Position numbers and translations under genes: made by a program. Below the pieces are notes generated by a model. It ran no database searches. It had not been told where the DNA came from and was given only the letters and a program-made list of their open reading frames with translations. From a virus: a stretch of 26,277 nucleotides of DNA. The stretch is from the IMG/VR virus record IMGVR_UViG_3300031840_000464, positions 1 to 26,277 of that record; one strand, 5' to 3'. How positions within the stretch are numbered: the first letter of the stretch is position 1; every line of letters starts with the position of its first letter. This document shows positions 6,420 to 15,107 of the stretch, piece by piece.

Positions 6420-7417
6420 TGGCGGAATCATTTGAAACATTAGCTGACGGTGATGGATTCAGCACTTTTTGTGGTGCCGCCCATTACGATTCTACTTTTC
6501 CTACTCCATTAGGTTTAAGTTTAAATAATTCTCAAGTTAATACTAGCTCTAACTTTCTATCAAGACCACAAACAGCTGAAGAACTTTGCCCTATATTTTG
6601 GAATATGAAAGGGGTTGAATTAAATCATACAGCAGATGACTCATATAATTATATACAAGATGGTATTGGAACTCTTGAGTTAGACGAAGTTGAAGTTCTA
6701 TATTCTGATGTATCCCAGAACCAAGATGAGTACGACTTATTGGTTGAGGATGGATTTTATTTAGGCTCTGATTTATACCAACCTAAGAGTAGAGCTACTA
6801 CCGCCGGATTTATAAACATTACAGATGCTGGTGCTAGATTTAGATTTTTAAATCCAAGTCTTAGCGGAACTAATACCGCTCAAGGTTTGTACGGTCACGG
6901 TGGTGTAGTAGAAGCAAGTTTTTCATTAGGGTTTGAGTTCTGTTATCCTACTGATTGTTTAAGTCGTTATTTTAAAGAAGGAAGTTTTGATGGATTTGGG
7001 TTATGTGCAAACAGTGAAAACTCAAGATTGCTTGATGCTCTAATGGATACTTCAAAGCCATTTTTAATTTGTGAACAACTTTTAACTATTATAGCTGAAG
7101 ATACATTCTCTGGTTCTCCACCGGTAAATAATGAAGATGGGTGGATAGTTCAAATAGGTAGAACAGACAGCTGGGCTAATGCTTTTAATACAAGTAATGA
7201 CACTCATACACCGCAAAGGGTAACAGACAGTTCGGTTATTAAATCTTTTACTGGATCTGATTTTTTAAGTAGTGCGACTTTTAATTATAATAATGTTTCT
7301 CTAAATGGATGGAACTGTATACAAAGAACACAAACCACTAGTGTTGTTTCCAATTTTGCCCCGTCAAGCACAGTTCTCGATCCATTAGTTCCAGAACTTT
7401 TGTTTCACACTTATTAA
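6419..7417 (+). CDS. Probable structural protein, Cys-containing, unknown
   Basis: A 332-residue acidic, Asn/Ser/Phe-rich protein with eight Cys spread along it (for example FSTFCGAAHYD, ELCPIFWNM, FCYPTDCLSRYF, FGLCANS). No signal peptide or membrane helix is visible. The aromatic and Asn-rich composition with short strands suits a receptor-facing tail or fibre protein. It is the last gene of the coupled late group: a 28-base gap containing a promoter separates it from the next gene. Function unknown. Confidence 0.7.
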   Translation: MAESFETLADGDGFSTFCGAAHYDSTFPTPLGLSLNNSQVNTSSNFLSRPQTAEELCPIFWNMKGVELNHTADDSYNYIQDGIGTLELDEVEVLYSDVSQNQDEYDLLVEDGFYLGSDLYQPKSRATTAGFINITDAGARFRFLNPSLSGTNTAQGLYGHGGVVEASFSLGFEFCYPTDCLSRYFKEGSFDGFGLCANSENSRLLDALMDTSKPFLICEQLLTIIAEDTFSGSPPVNNEDGWIVQIGRTDSWANAFNTSNDTHTPQRVTDSSVIKSFTGSDFLSSATFNYNNVSLNGWNCIQRTQTTSVVSNFAPSSTVLDPLVPELLFHTY

Positions 7418-7430
7418 CACTTGAACCCTA

Positions 7431-7439
7431 TGATATAAT
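7431..7439 (+). promoter_or_regulatory. Extended -10 promoter for the internal-virion genes
   Basis: The sequence TGATATAAT is a perfect extended -10 element (TGnTATAAT). No good -35 is present at the usual distance, which is allowed for this promoter class. The likely start of transcription is about seven bases after the hexamer, at or next to the ATG at 7446. This is the only real intergenic gap in the late block, which supports its use. Confidence 0.6.
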
Positions 7440-7445
7440 ACCACT

Positions 7446-8621
7446 ATGTTTCAATATCTTCCATTTATAGGCAATGCAGTTAATGCAGCAAAAAATCTTG
7501 AACCGTTTCAAACGAATCAAGACCAAAGTTTACCAGATACTTCAGTTAATCCTACTGGAGAAATGGAAAAGTCTACAATTCAAAAAATAGGTGAAGGAAC
7601 TCAAAGCCTTGCCGACCAAGCAATTATTGCAGCTTCAAGGCTAGGTAAGTCCGATATAGATTTTGATGCACCGTTCACAACTATTGGGGACCAATCATTC
7701 TTTACGACAGAGGCTGGGGAGACCGGTGTTTCTAATTTAGACGCAGTACAGAGAGAATTACTTAGACAGAGCAAGATGAACCCAATGGAAGCAAGGGAGG
7801 CTAGAAAAACTGGAGAGTTTATTCTTGGTACAGTAGCACCAGCACCCGAAGTTGACGGACCTTTACCTCAAAGTATAGTAGATCCAGATGACCCATCAAA
7901 AAGATTAAGGCGTTTATACAGTCCAATTACTGGAGGATTGCTAGACCAGTACGGAGATAGAACCGCTCAAGAGTCATTACTATCTACTGTAAACCCAGCA
8001 ACTGGAAAACTTTTCGTAGAAGAACAAAGAGTTCAAGATATAGCCGATGATAAATTTAAAGCATTCCAACAGTTTGCTGCAGCTACTCCACAGACTTACG
8101 CTAGAACTCAAGAGGACATAGCCGCAAAAGAAGCTGCTTCACGAGCGTTACAAGCAAGCATAGCTCAAAAGGACGCAACTCGTGATTTAGCTCAAAGAGC
8201 CAGAATGCTTAATCTAAAACCAGAGGAGCTAATGGCAATGGAGGCTCCGGCTCCAGCTCCTCAACAATCTATGTACGGAGCAGCTCAGCTGATCAAAGCA
8301 CTTGAAGGATTTCCGGAAGCACAAGCAGCTGTTGCTAAACAGTTTGGTGTTTCAAATGGTAAAGAGGTATCAGATATGGTAGCTAGACCTCCAGAAGAAC
8401 CCTTAGGAACAATAACTCCTAGACCAGCTACTACAACTCAAACTTCGACTGGTGGTTCAGTTAGTGTATTAGGTGTTGATCCAGTACCAGAAGGTAGTGA
8501 TCGAGCTAACGCAATTATTGAGCGTGCAATAGAAAGAAATCCACAAGCAAGTAAAGAGAGCATCATAGACCTCTTACGCCGAAGAGGAGTTATATTTTCT
8601 CCACAGCAAACAGTTAGGTAA
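7446..8621 (+). CDS. Probable internal virion / ejection-associated protein
   Basis: A 391-residue protein, Gln/Ala-rich with coiled-coil stretches (FKAFQQFAAATPQTYARTQE, then an Ala/Gln helix to about residue 255), followed by a Pro/Thr-rich linker and a short helical end (ANAIIERAIERNPQASKESI). No enzyme motif is seen. It lies directly upstream of a 1225-residue giant, to which it is joined by a TAATG overlap, behind its own promoter. This arrangement resembles the internal core protein genes of podoviruses, whose products leave the head first during DNA injection. That role is inferred from order and composition only. No Shine-Dalgarno sequence precedes the ATG. Confidence 0.65.
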   Translation: MFQYLPFIGNAVNAAKNLEPFQTNQDQSLPDTSVNPTGEMEKSTIQKIGEGTQSLADQAIIAASRLGKSDIDFDAPFTTIGDQSFFTTEAGETGVSNLDAVQRELLRQSKMNPMEAREARKTGEFILGTVAPAPEVDGPLPQSIVDPDDPSKRLRRLYSPITGGLLDQYGDRTAQESLLSTVNPATGKLFVEEQRVQDIADDKFKAFQQFAAATPQTYARTQEDIAAKEAASRALQASIAQKDATRDLAQRARMLNLKPEELMAMEAPAPAPQQSMYGAAQLIKALEGFPEAQAAVAKQFGVSNGKEVSDMVARPPEEPLGTITPRPATTTQTSTGGSVSVLGVDPVPEGSDRANAIIERAIERNPQASKESIIDLLRRRGVIFSPQQTVR

Positions 8622-11600
8622 TGGAAGAAAATGAAATCGATTTATCTTTTCTCGAAGAGCCGGAGATAGATCTTTCTTTTTTAGAAGAGGAGAAAAAAGA
8701 AGACATTGATCTCTCTTTTCTAGAGGAAGACATAGATCTTTCTTTTTTAGCTGAAGAAGAAAAAGAAGACATTGATCTCTCTTTTCTAGCTGAGGAAAAA
8801 GAAGAAGACAAGATGCCATCCCTTGGTTCCATCGGAACTGGTATCGGTGCAGAACTTCTAGTAGGAGAAGGAGCTAAGTACGCACTAGCAACTTACGGAG
8901 CTGGTATAGGTGGACCCGCTGGTGCTGCTATCGGATATGGAATAGGTGCTGTAACTGGTGGTATAACCGGATCACTGGCTGCTCAAAGAATTGAGGGAAG
9001 GGACAAAGTAAGTTGGGGTAGAGTCGCTGCTGATACTATTCTTAATGTTATCCCATTCGGAATTGGTAAAGCACCTAAAGCTGTAAAGGCTGGAGAAAAA
9101 GTATTTCCAGAGTTGGCGAAAAAGATTGGGAAAAGAGCAGCAACTGGTGCAGCTATATCTACTGGTGCAGTCCAAGTAGAAAAAGGAATTGAGGAAGGTA
9201 GACTTCTAACACCTCAAGAATTGTTACTAACTGCTGGTACCGGTGGTGCCCTAAATATTGGGATAGGTGCTTTATCCGATAGTCTAAGTTCTATTTACGC
9301 AAGAAAGTTTGCTGGTAAAAATTCAGACGAGATAAATAAAGCTTACGAAAAGGGTGATCCGGAAATAAACACATTCATTGATACGACAACTGGAGGTGAT
9401 AAAAAGAATGACTTCTTTAGATTTATGGATGTCATCAATTCTTATGTTATGCCAAGTGGTGTAATCGGAAGAAAGGGTTCAAAGGAAGTTCGTAAGTTTA
9501 TGCAAGAAGCTGAAGCCGCCCAATCATTTGCTGGTCGTGCTAGAAAACAAATGCAGAACTTAACTTCAAATTTTTCCGAAGATCAAAAAGTAAAACTAAA
9601 TGATTATATGGCTGGAAGAATCAAAGAGCTTCCTCCAGAGATGAAACCAGCTCAAGATATTGTAGATCAAGTCCGAGAAGAAATAAGAAAGTACCAACAG
9701 ACATTAACTAAATTATACGAAGACGGTGTTCTTAAACTAGAGGAATCCACTTATAAGAAAATACTGAAGTCAATGGAAGATGGTGACTACTTGAGAACAG
9801 AGTACAAACTTTATGTAGATCCTAAGTACGTTCCATCGGAAACTTTAAAGAAAAAACTGAAGGATAGGTTAGTTCTTGAATCCCAACAAAAGGCGGTAAT
9901 TGAATTAAAGAAACAAGGCAAATCAAAACAAGAAGTAGATGAAGCACTTGACTCATTGTTAGAAGAACATAATGAACAAGCCGAAAAGTACATAAGAGAA
10001 CTATTAGATGCTAGAGAAAATCCGGACGGATTAAGAAATGTGCTCAAAAGAAAAGAAGAGCAGTACGATGAAATGAAAGAGTTCTTGGGTATTATAACGG
10101 ATCCCGGAGAAAGATTTTTCGGCACGTTAGCAAGAATCGGAAGGGACGCATCGGTACTTTTAGGACAAGCAGAAGTGTCTAAGTTTGTAGTAAGAACTGG
10201 AATAGGTAAACTAATTTCTCAAGGTGAAATTCCTATCGATTACGTTCCTTTAAGAATTGGAGGTAGGATTCAGAATACTTTTGGTAGAGAAAGAATTACA
10301 AAGACTTTAACTAAACCAGTATTCAGAGACTTGAGAACTGGTGAAGAATACAGCTCTATCGCAAAGGCTAATGAAGCCGGGGTTCCGACTGGAAGATTAG
10401 AGAAGATCACACAAAAGGATGAGTTCGTTGGAGGCGAAGTTGTATACGTTCCTAAAGACTACGAACGTGCAATGAACCTTTTATCATCTAGGGAAATCAG
10501 TGCACAGTCATCTATATGGGCTGCTAGGTACGCCGAAATGTTGTTCGGAAGAACAACTGCTTTGTCTAAATTTGCTAAAGTTCCTTTAAGTTTAGCTGCT
10601 TATCCAGTGCAAATATTTGGTAATATGATGATGGTTAGTGCACTTGGAATCAATCCGATTTCAGCTTATCTAAGGATGAACCCAGATAAGAGATCTATCC
10701 TTAACCCATTTGGAATCGAGGGGTTCGGAAGAGGTATAAAGATTGCTTTAAGTGATGTAAATAGTCTTGGTTTAAGAGAAGGTAAGTTCGGTTACACTAT
10801 ACAAGAAACTAAAAGGCTAAAGGAACTAGGTATACTAGAGCAAGATATTATCATAAGAGAAATCGAGGAAGGTCTAAGGGATGGATTCCTTGGTAAGGTA
10901 CTACCAACTAGAACTATCGGTAAAGTATACAGTGTCTTTGATGCCGCTCAACGTGTTGCTGTTTACGATCATTACAAGAACTTTATACTTAAAGGTCTTA
11001 GTCCAGCGGATAGAGCTAAGTTGCCAACTGAAAAGCTAGAGGAGTTGGCGGCTGAAATGACGAACGCCACTTATCAAAACTATTCACGCATTAGTCCTAC
11101 CCTAAGATACTTATCTAGAATCGGTGTCTTAAATGAGTTCGCTTCTTTTAATTTAGAACAATTAAGAACTGGATTCAATAGCGGAGTACTACTCAGAGAT
11201 ATGATTTCTGGCAAATTTGTAGATGACATAGCTGAAGAGTACGGAGTAAGCCTAGATAGGCAGTACGTAAAGAACGATGGTTTAAGAAGGTTAGCTATGA
11301 TGAGCACTATGATCGGCGGAGTTACTGCTGGCTTGAATCAATTCAATCGCCAGAAAGGAATTTCAGAAGAAGAAGAGTTAGCTCTTAGAGAAACTGTTGT
11401 GCCAGATTGGGATAGAAACAGTAAACTTCTTTTCAATAGAGACGGTGACAATATTAAGATGGCGAACGCAAGTTATCAGTTCCCTATGGCTGAATTAACA
11501 TCTGTCATTGAGTCCGGTCTAAGGGGTGAGGACGGAGTTGACGCAGTCGGAAGAACTTTTACTTCTGCTTGGGATAAGTTAGGTGGTACCGGAACAATGA

Positions 11601-12298
11601 ATATGACTAACTTTTACTCTGCACTTGTCAACAGAGATCCTAGAACTGGAAGACCTATTAGTTCAGAACCCGAAGGTATTAGGCAGTTTAAGGATAGGTT
11701 CTTGTACTACAGTACAGAAACATTTAATCCTACTTTACTTGGTAAAACAAGTGACAAGACTGTTCCGGATTTAATATGGAGATATACTCTAGGTTTAAGA
11801 AACCAGAACACAACTATTATGGACGGTGCTGGGTTTAAATTCAGAGCACTGAAGGATAACATAAATAACGTTCGCAGAAGTTACTCAAGTGATTTCTACC
11901 AAGATAAAGATATGGTATCTTCTTACCAAGAAAGAAATGCAACGTACCAAAGGAACTTAGCTCAAGTAATTAGGCACGTAAGGAATCTTAGAATCTTAGG
12001 TAAGTCAGACGAAGAAATAAATAAAGTTATGTCCAAAAATGGATTATCTAAATCCATTCGTGAGTCCGCACTTAGAGGAGAGATGGACAATATGCCACTC
12101 GCAGTTGGGATCAGCGGATCAAGAGCTGAACGCAAGGAAAAACTTTTACAAATTTACGATAAGCTACCTCCGGAGATTGGTTTACTTATGTTGAACGAAG
12201 CCAAGGAGGATGGTAAGATTAAGCAAAGCACAATCAATGAAGTCATTAGACAGTCTCAGTTGAATAAACTGAATCCGGACTTAAGTGCGTTGCAATAA
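8621..12298 (+). CDS. Large internal virion / ejection protein with N-terminal IDLSFL repeats
   Basis: A 1225-residue protein. Residues 1-63 hold five IDLSFL(E/A)E repeats in an acidic linker. Residues about 66-125 form a long Gly/Ala-rich hydrophobic region (GTGIGAELLVGEGAKYALAT, then GPAGAAIGYGIGAVTGGITG), of the type that can cross a membrane. The rest is mostly helical, with coiled-coil stretches near 330-480 and a basic C-terminal part. No lytic transglycosylase or protease motif was found. The size, last position in the late operon, glycine-rich hydrophobic zone and helical body match phage ejection proteins that build the injection conduit (T7 gp15/gp16-like role). This role is inferred. 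Confidence 0.7.
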   Translation: MEENEIDLSFLEEPEIDLSFLEEEKKEDIDLSFLEEDIDLSFLAEEEKEDIDLSFLAEEKEEDKMPSLGSIGTGIGAELLVGEGAKYALATYGAGIGGPAGAAIGYGIGAVTGGITGSLAAQRIEGRDKVSWGRVAADTILNVIPFGIGKAPKAVKAGEKVFPELAKKIGKRAATGAAISTGAVQVEKGIEEGRLLTPQELLLTAGTGGALNIGIGALSDSLSSIYARKFAGKNSDEINKAYEKGDPEINTFIDTTTGGDKKNDFFRFMDVINSYVMPSGVIGRKGSKEVRKFMQEAEAAQSFAGRARKQMQNLTSNFSEDQKVKLNDYMAGRIKELPPEMKPAQDIVDQVREEIRKYQQTLTKLYEDGVLKLEESTYKKILKSMEDGDYLRTEYKLYVDPKYVPSETLKKKLKDRLVLESQQKAVIELKKQGKSKQEVDEALDSLLEEHNEQAEKYIRELLDARENPDGLRNVLKRKEEQYDEMKEFLGIITDPGERFFGTLARIGRDASVLLGQAEVSKFVVRTGIGKLISQGEIPIDYVPLRIGGRIQNTFGRERITKTLTKPVFRDLRTGEEYSSIAKANEAGVPTGRLEKITQKDEFVGGEVVYVPKDYERAMNLLSSREISAQSSIWAARYAEMLFGRTTALSKFAKVPLSLAAYPVQIFGNMMMVSALGINPISAYLRMNPDKRSILNPFGIEGFGRGIKIALSDVNSLGLREGKFGYTIQETKRLKELGILEQDIIIREIEEGLRDGFLGKVLPTRTIGKVYSVFDAAQRVAVYDHYKNFILKGLSPADRAKLPTEKLEELAAEMTNATYQNYSRISPTLRYLSRIGVLNEFASFNLEQLRTGFNSGVLLRDMISGKFVDDIAEEYGVSLDRQYVKNDGLRRLAMMSTMIGGVTAGLNQFNRQKGISEEEELALRETVVPDWDRNSKLLFNRDGDNIKMANASYQFPMAELTSVIESGLRGEDGVDAVGRTFTSAWDKLGGTGTMNMTNFYSALVNRDPRTGRPISSEPEGIRQFKDRFLYYSTETFNPTLLGKTSDKTVPDLIWRYTLGLRNQNTTIMDGAGFKFRALKDNINNVRRSYSSDFYQDKDMVSSYQERNATYQRNLAQVIRHVRNLRILGKSDEEINKVMSKNGLSKSIRESALRGEMDNMPLAVGISGSRAERKEKLLQIYDKLPPEIGLLMLNEAKEDGKIKQSTINEVIRQSQLNKLNPDLSALQ
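8636..8794 (+). repeat. Five in-frame IDLSFL(E/A)E repeats
   Basis: The repeats begin at residues 6, 16, 29, 38 and 51 of the 1225-residue protein. At DNA level units 2 and 4 are almost identical, and so are units 3 and 5, with the same synonymous codons. The simplest history is duplication of a two-unit block (2-3 to 4-5). The spacers are acidic (EEKKED, EEEKED). Confidence 0.9.
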
Positions 12299-12335
12299 AA
12301 AACCCCCACTGGTAAACTCGCAAAACCAGTGAGGG
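12297..12335 (-). terminator. Rho-independent terminator of the leftward early operon
   Basis: CACTGGT at 12307-12313 pairs with ACCAGTG at 12325-12331. The stem extends by three G-C pairs (12304-12306 with 12333-12335) around one bulged base, with an 11-base loop. On the minus strand the stem is followed by six T (12302-12297). It lies between the convergent 3' ends of the late and early blocks, and no T-run follows it on the plus strand. Confidence 0.8.
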
Positions 12336-12357
12336 CACTACAACACCAAGACGTATC

Positions 12358-12993
12358 CTAATACGCAAAGTCTGAATCACCGAACAATTCGTAAGGCTGT
12401 TCCAACCATTCTTTGTCCCACACTGTATTAGATGCTACGCACCACTTCGGTGCTTTCTTGATAGCTTCTTTTGTGGTTAATGATTCCGGAATCCATTTTA
12501 GTCTATTGTTTGGATAAATAGCAATCTGTCCATTCTTTAAACGGATGACGTTCATTTCTTTATGTTCGTCTAACAAGTCCGAGTCACCTACATCAATGTA
12601 ACCAAGTGACTGTTTCTCTGGTAAACAATCTATCGTAAACCAATAATTGCCCTCTTCAAAATCTCCTTCGCCGAGATTAACTAACATAGGTACATCGGCG
12701 AGTTGTGCTTTATGAAATAGTTCAATGTCGCTAGATAAGCACTCCCACATCTGTACTTCAGTAATTAGCAGTGGCTCATCGTCATCTGTCGGTAGCTTCC
12801 AGTACAAGCAGTCCGGCTTTACTTTATCGTAACAAGCGGCGAACTCATCAACCCATACTTGAAAGCAGAATGGTCTACCTCTCAGTGCACGAACTGAAAC
12901 TAGCCAAGCTTCTTGAAACTCGTTAGGGTTTTCCCCCCAAGCATCCTTGCGGACGTAAACCCTCGTCTTTGGTAAATTAATGTTTCTCGGCAT
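12358..12993 (-). CDS. Conserved tailed-phage protein of unknown function
   Basis: A 211-residue acidic, Trp-rich protein. Recognisable blocks are RVYVRKDAWGENP near the start, VSVRALRGRPFCFQVW, LYWKLPTDDDEPL, QMWECLSSD, GNYWFTIDCLPE, EHKEMNVIRLKNGQIAIYPN and a final KWCVASNTVWDKEW. The same order of blocks occurs in a widespread hypothetical protein of podo- and siphophages of marine and soil Proteobacteria; its role is not known to me. No signal peptide or membrane helix. It is the last gene before the terminator and overlaps the upstream coiled-coil microprotein by 17 bases. Confidence 0.8.
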   Translation of the reverse strand: MPRNINLPKTRVYVRKDAWGENPNEFQEAWLVSVRALRGRPFCFQVWVDEFAACYDKVKPDCLYWKLPTDDDEPLLITEVQMWECLSSDIELFHKAQLADVPMLVNLGEGDFEEGNYWFTIDCLPEKQSLGYIDVGDSDLLDEHKEMNVIRLKNGQIAIYPNNRLKWIPESLTTKEAIKKAPKWCVASNTVWDKEWLEQPYELFGDSDFAY

Positions 12994-13147
12994 TTACTTC
13001 AGATAGTAAAGATTTTAGTTGTTTCTTTTGTTCTTGAAGTTCTTTCCGGCGTTCCTCAAGAGCTTCTATTCTATAAGAGATTTGACGTGACTCCATACGG
13101 ATCATATCAATCCTAGTTTGTAACCGTTCTATGTTATCTTGTTTCAT
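12977..13147 (-). CDS. Coiled-coil microprotein (56 aa)
   Basis: A 56-codon frame from ATG at 13147 to TAA at 12979-12977. The product is one long charged helix (IERLQTRIDMIRMESRQISY, then EALEERRKELQEQKKQLKSL) with heptad Leu/Ile spacing, which points to a coiled-coil dimer or an adaptor. It overlaps the 3' end of the upstream gene by 14 bases and the start of the downstream gene by 17, which is common in this operon. Function unknown. Confidence 0.65.
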   Translation of the reverse strand: MKQDNIERLQTRIDMIRMESRQISYRIEALEERRKELQEQKKQLKSLLSEVNAEKH

Positions 13148-13289
13148 TTGTGAAATAAATACTAATTGTTTTGTTCCAGAATCCTAGTGAGATCCAAGTT
13201 GTACGAGATGTTGAGTCCTTGAATGTTTCAAAGAAAAAGGAAGGAATTAAGTAGTGTTCCTCGACTGTGAATATTTTTATTCTTTTCAT
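13134..13289 (-). CDS. Small protein (51 aa), coupled to the nuclease gene
   Basis: I place the start at the ATG at 13289 because it overlaps the stop of the upstream nuclease as ATGA. A longer in-frame version starting at 13394 would lie largely inside that nuclease gene. The product begins MKRIKIFTVEEHYLIPSFFF and is rich in aromatic residues and Thr/Ser. No domain was recognised. Confidence 0.55.
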   Translation of the reverse strand: MKRIKIFTVEEHYLIPSFFFETFKDSTSRTTWISLGFWNKTISIYFTNETR

Positions 13290-13693
13290 AGGTGTATTAA
13301 TAAAGCTTCTCTTACGTAGAGGAAGTTTACAAGTTTCTCTATCTTGTCCGTGTTTGTGAACTCTGTTGAGTTCGGTAATAGTTTCGTAGTCCATTCAAAT
13401 TTTCTCCCTAGGTTTGTTAGTTTGCTGATGTTGTAAAGATAAACAGTTTTATCTACTTCTGTCAAGAATATGAAGTCCTTATTTTTGGACTTAGCTATTT
13501 CCATATTGGCATCGTACTTAATTTTTTCAATGAACCACGGATCCCAAACTTTTGATCTGCACTTAACTTCTATTGTGTACTTATCGCATTCAAAGTCGAA
13601 TGGGCTGAACTGATCCTCTGGCTCAACCAAAGGTCCCAGTTGGGGGTAGAGTTTTTCTAGTCCTCTTGCGACTGCTCGTTCTTTAACTTTCAT
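13286..13693 (-). CDS. PD-(D/E)XK-type nuclease, resolvase-like size
   Basis: A 135-residue protein with the restriction-enzyme-like core: an N-terminal helix with KERAVARGLEKLY, then Asp33 in SPFDFECDK, and E42-V-K44 in YTIEVKCRSK, followed by a helix and a strand with FIFLTEVDKTVYLY. The spacing D-(8)-ExK fits PD-(D/E)XK phosphodiesterases, which cut DNA with two metal ions. Its length suits phage Holliday-junction resolvases or nickases rather than a restriction enzyme, but substrate cannot be read from the sequence. It stands downstream of the helicase gene after a hairpin, and its 3' end is coupled to the next small gene. Confidence 0.7.
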   Translation of the reverse strand: MKVKERAVARGLEKLYPQLGPLVEPEDQFSPFDFECDKYTIEVKCRSKVWDPWFIEKIKYDANMEIAKSKNKDFIFLTEVDKTVYLYNISKLTNLGRKFEWTTKLLPNSTEFTNTDKIEKLVNFLYVREALLIHL

Positions 13694-13701
13694 AAAAGTG
13701 G

Positions 13702-13773
13702 TGATATAGGCGGTTATGAAGGGTGAATGAAAGAAAACCCACCAGCGTCTTAATAGCTGGACTACCTATATCA
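13702..13773 (-). terminator. Inverted repeat enclosing a terminator-like hairpin
   Basis: A perfect 9-bp inverted repeat (TGATATAGG at 13702-13710, CCTATATCA at 13765-13773) encloses a smaller hairpin, CCAGC at 13742-13746 with GCTGG at 13756-13760. On the minus strand the small hairpin is followed by TTTTCTTT. It lies in the 82-base gap between the helicase and the nuclease genes, so it could end or attenuate transcription there. The large repeat may instead be a protein-binding site. Confidence 0.5.
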
Positions 13774-13775
13774 AA

Positions 13776-15107
13776 TTATATAAACACGCCTTTGTCTGCG
13801 TAGAACTTTAGTTTACCTTGCACGTCTCTTTCTCCTTCTCGATTCTTTGCTATGTTGTAAATCATCCTAACGTATGTTCCGTTTCTGTCAAGGCTTTTTG
13901 ACATCTGAATATCACCTTCTTCAGCCCACATAAGGATGATTGCATCAGCATCGTTCTCAATATCTCCGGAGTCCTTGAGGTCATAAATCGCCAGACCTCC
14001 TTCTCGCTTGGCTCCTTCTCTGTTTACTTGAGAAAGTAGTAAGATGCCTACGTTGAGTTCAAGTGCTAACTGTTTGATCGTGTGTGAAATATCTGCAACT
14101 GCGTCATTCTTTGACATAGTTTTATTAGACCAAGGAATAAGTTGAAGGTAATCAATTACCAACAACTTAACCTTGTGCCTACGAACCATAGTACGAGCGT
14201 AGGAGCATAGCTCGTTCACGCTTTTAATACTATGAACCGTATAGATAGGAAGAGTTTTCATAAGGTCACACCCCTCTCGGACCTTATGCATCCTATCTTC
14301 TGTTATTACCCTATCCTTGATCTGTCTCAAGTTCGCTTGGGACTTGATCGTTAAAAGTCTTTTCACCACTTGCTTTTGTGGCATCTCGAAACTGAATATA
14401 CCACAAGGAGTACCGTCCTTGATGGCTGTTTTGGCTACAATGTTTAGAGCCAACTGGGATTTACCGCAACTGGTCGGTGCTGAGATAACTACAACCTCCC
14501 CAGCTCCTATACCAGAAGACCCCAGAACGCTGTCAAATTGCTCTATATGGGTCTTTATCACGTCCTCCGTATACTCCCCCTTGAGTTGCTGTTCAAACTC
14601 CTCTGAGAGTAAATCTACGCTGTCCTTGATGGACATCTGAAGTGATGATCCGCTATCAAATTTAGTCAAACCGCCCTCGACATCTGCTCGGATGGACTCC
14701 GGCGTTTCAGTTTCTTCTTCTGCTTTCTCTAGGGCTTGCCTAAAGGTACGGATCATTTGTCGTAGTTCGGACTTTTCTTTTACAATGTTGGCACTAGAAT
14801 GTGCGTGCAACTGAGTTGTTATTACTCCAAGTAGGCTCGCTATGCGATCTACCCCTACCTCATCAAGGGCAGAGGATCGTTTTAGATCCTCCACCAATGA
14901 TATTTCTGTAAGAGGTTCGCCCCTTTGGGCGAGAGAACTGACACTTCTGAAAATTAATTTATGGCTGTAAAGGTAGAAGTCTTCTTCAGTTATTTTGTGT
15001 GCGATACTGTCATAGAAGTCAGTGCTTCCGTCCGCAAGACAGTAAGCAAGTACTTGCTCTTCAGCATCTACATTCTTTGGTATCTTTAAATCGTTCTCGG
15101 CTATCAT
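13776..15107 (-). CDS. Replicative DNA helicase, DnaB family
   Basis: A 443-residue protein with both DnaB domains. Residues about 10-110 are the helical N-terminal domain (DAEEQVLAYCLADGS). The RecA-like ATPase follows: Walker A APTSCGKS at 210-217, FSFEMPQKQVVKRL near 238-252, Walker B LLVIDYLQLI at 315-324, LLLSQVNREGAKREGG near 360, and a C-terminal KNREGERD arginine-finger region. It unwinds the fork 5' to 3' as a hexamer. No primase or polymerase gene is in the window, so the rest of the replisome must come from elsewhere in the genome or from the host. The start lies inside the upstream small gene by 47 bases. Confidence 0.92.
   Translation of the reverse strand: MIAENDLKIPKNVDAEEQVLAYCLADGSTDFYDSIAHKITEEDFYLYSHKLIFRSVSSLAQRGEPLTEISLVEDLKRSSALDEVGVDRIASLLGVITTQLHAHSSANIVKEKSELRQMIRTFRQALEKAEEETETPESIRADVEGGLTKFDSGSSLQMSIKDSVDLLSEEFEQQLKGEYTEDVIKTHIEQFDSVLGSSGIGAGEVVVISAPTSCGKSQLALNIVAKTAIKDGTPCGIFSFEMPQKQVVKRLLTIKSQANLRQIKDRVITEDRMHKVREGCDLMKTLPIYTVHSIKSVNELCSYARTMVRRHKVKLLVIDYLQLIPWSNKTMSKNDAVADISHTIKQLALELNVGILLLSQVNREGAKREGGLAIYDLKDSGDIENDADAIILMWAEEGDIQMSKSLDRNGTYVRMIYNIAKNREGERDVQGKLKFYADKGVFI

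Noticed and set aside
7418-7445. Bacteroidetes-type -7/-33 promoter
   Set aside because: The sequence is a clean extended -10 of the sigma70 type; no TTTG element at -33 is present.
8574-8832. Antisense repetitive frames over the IDLSFL repeats
   Set aside because: They arise from the repeat DNA and have no independent support.
12297-12335. Bidirectional terminator for the late block
   Set aside because: The T-run exists only on the minus strand; on the plus strand the hairpin is followed by mixed sequence.
13290-13394. Longer start for the 51-residue protein downstream of the nuclease
   Set aside because: The extra part lies inside the nuclease gene; the ATGA overlap at 13289 is the better start.
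14317-14640. Plus-strand frame inside the helicase gene
   Set aside because: The DnaB motifs on the minus strand are unmistakable; this is a shadow.
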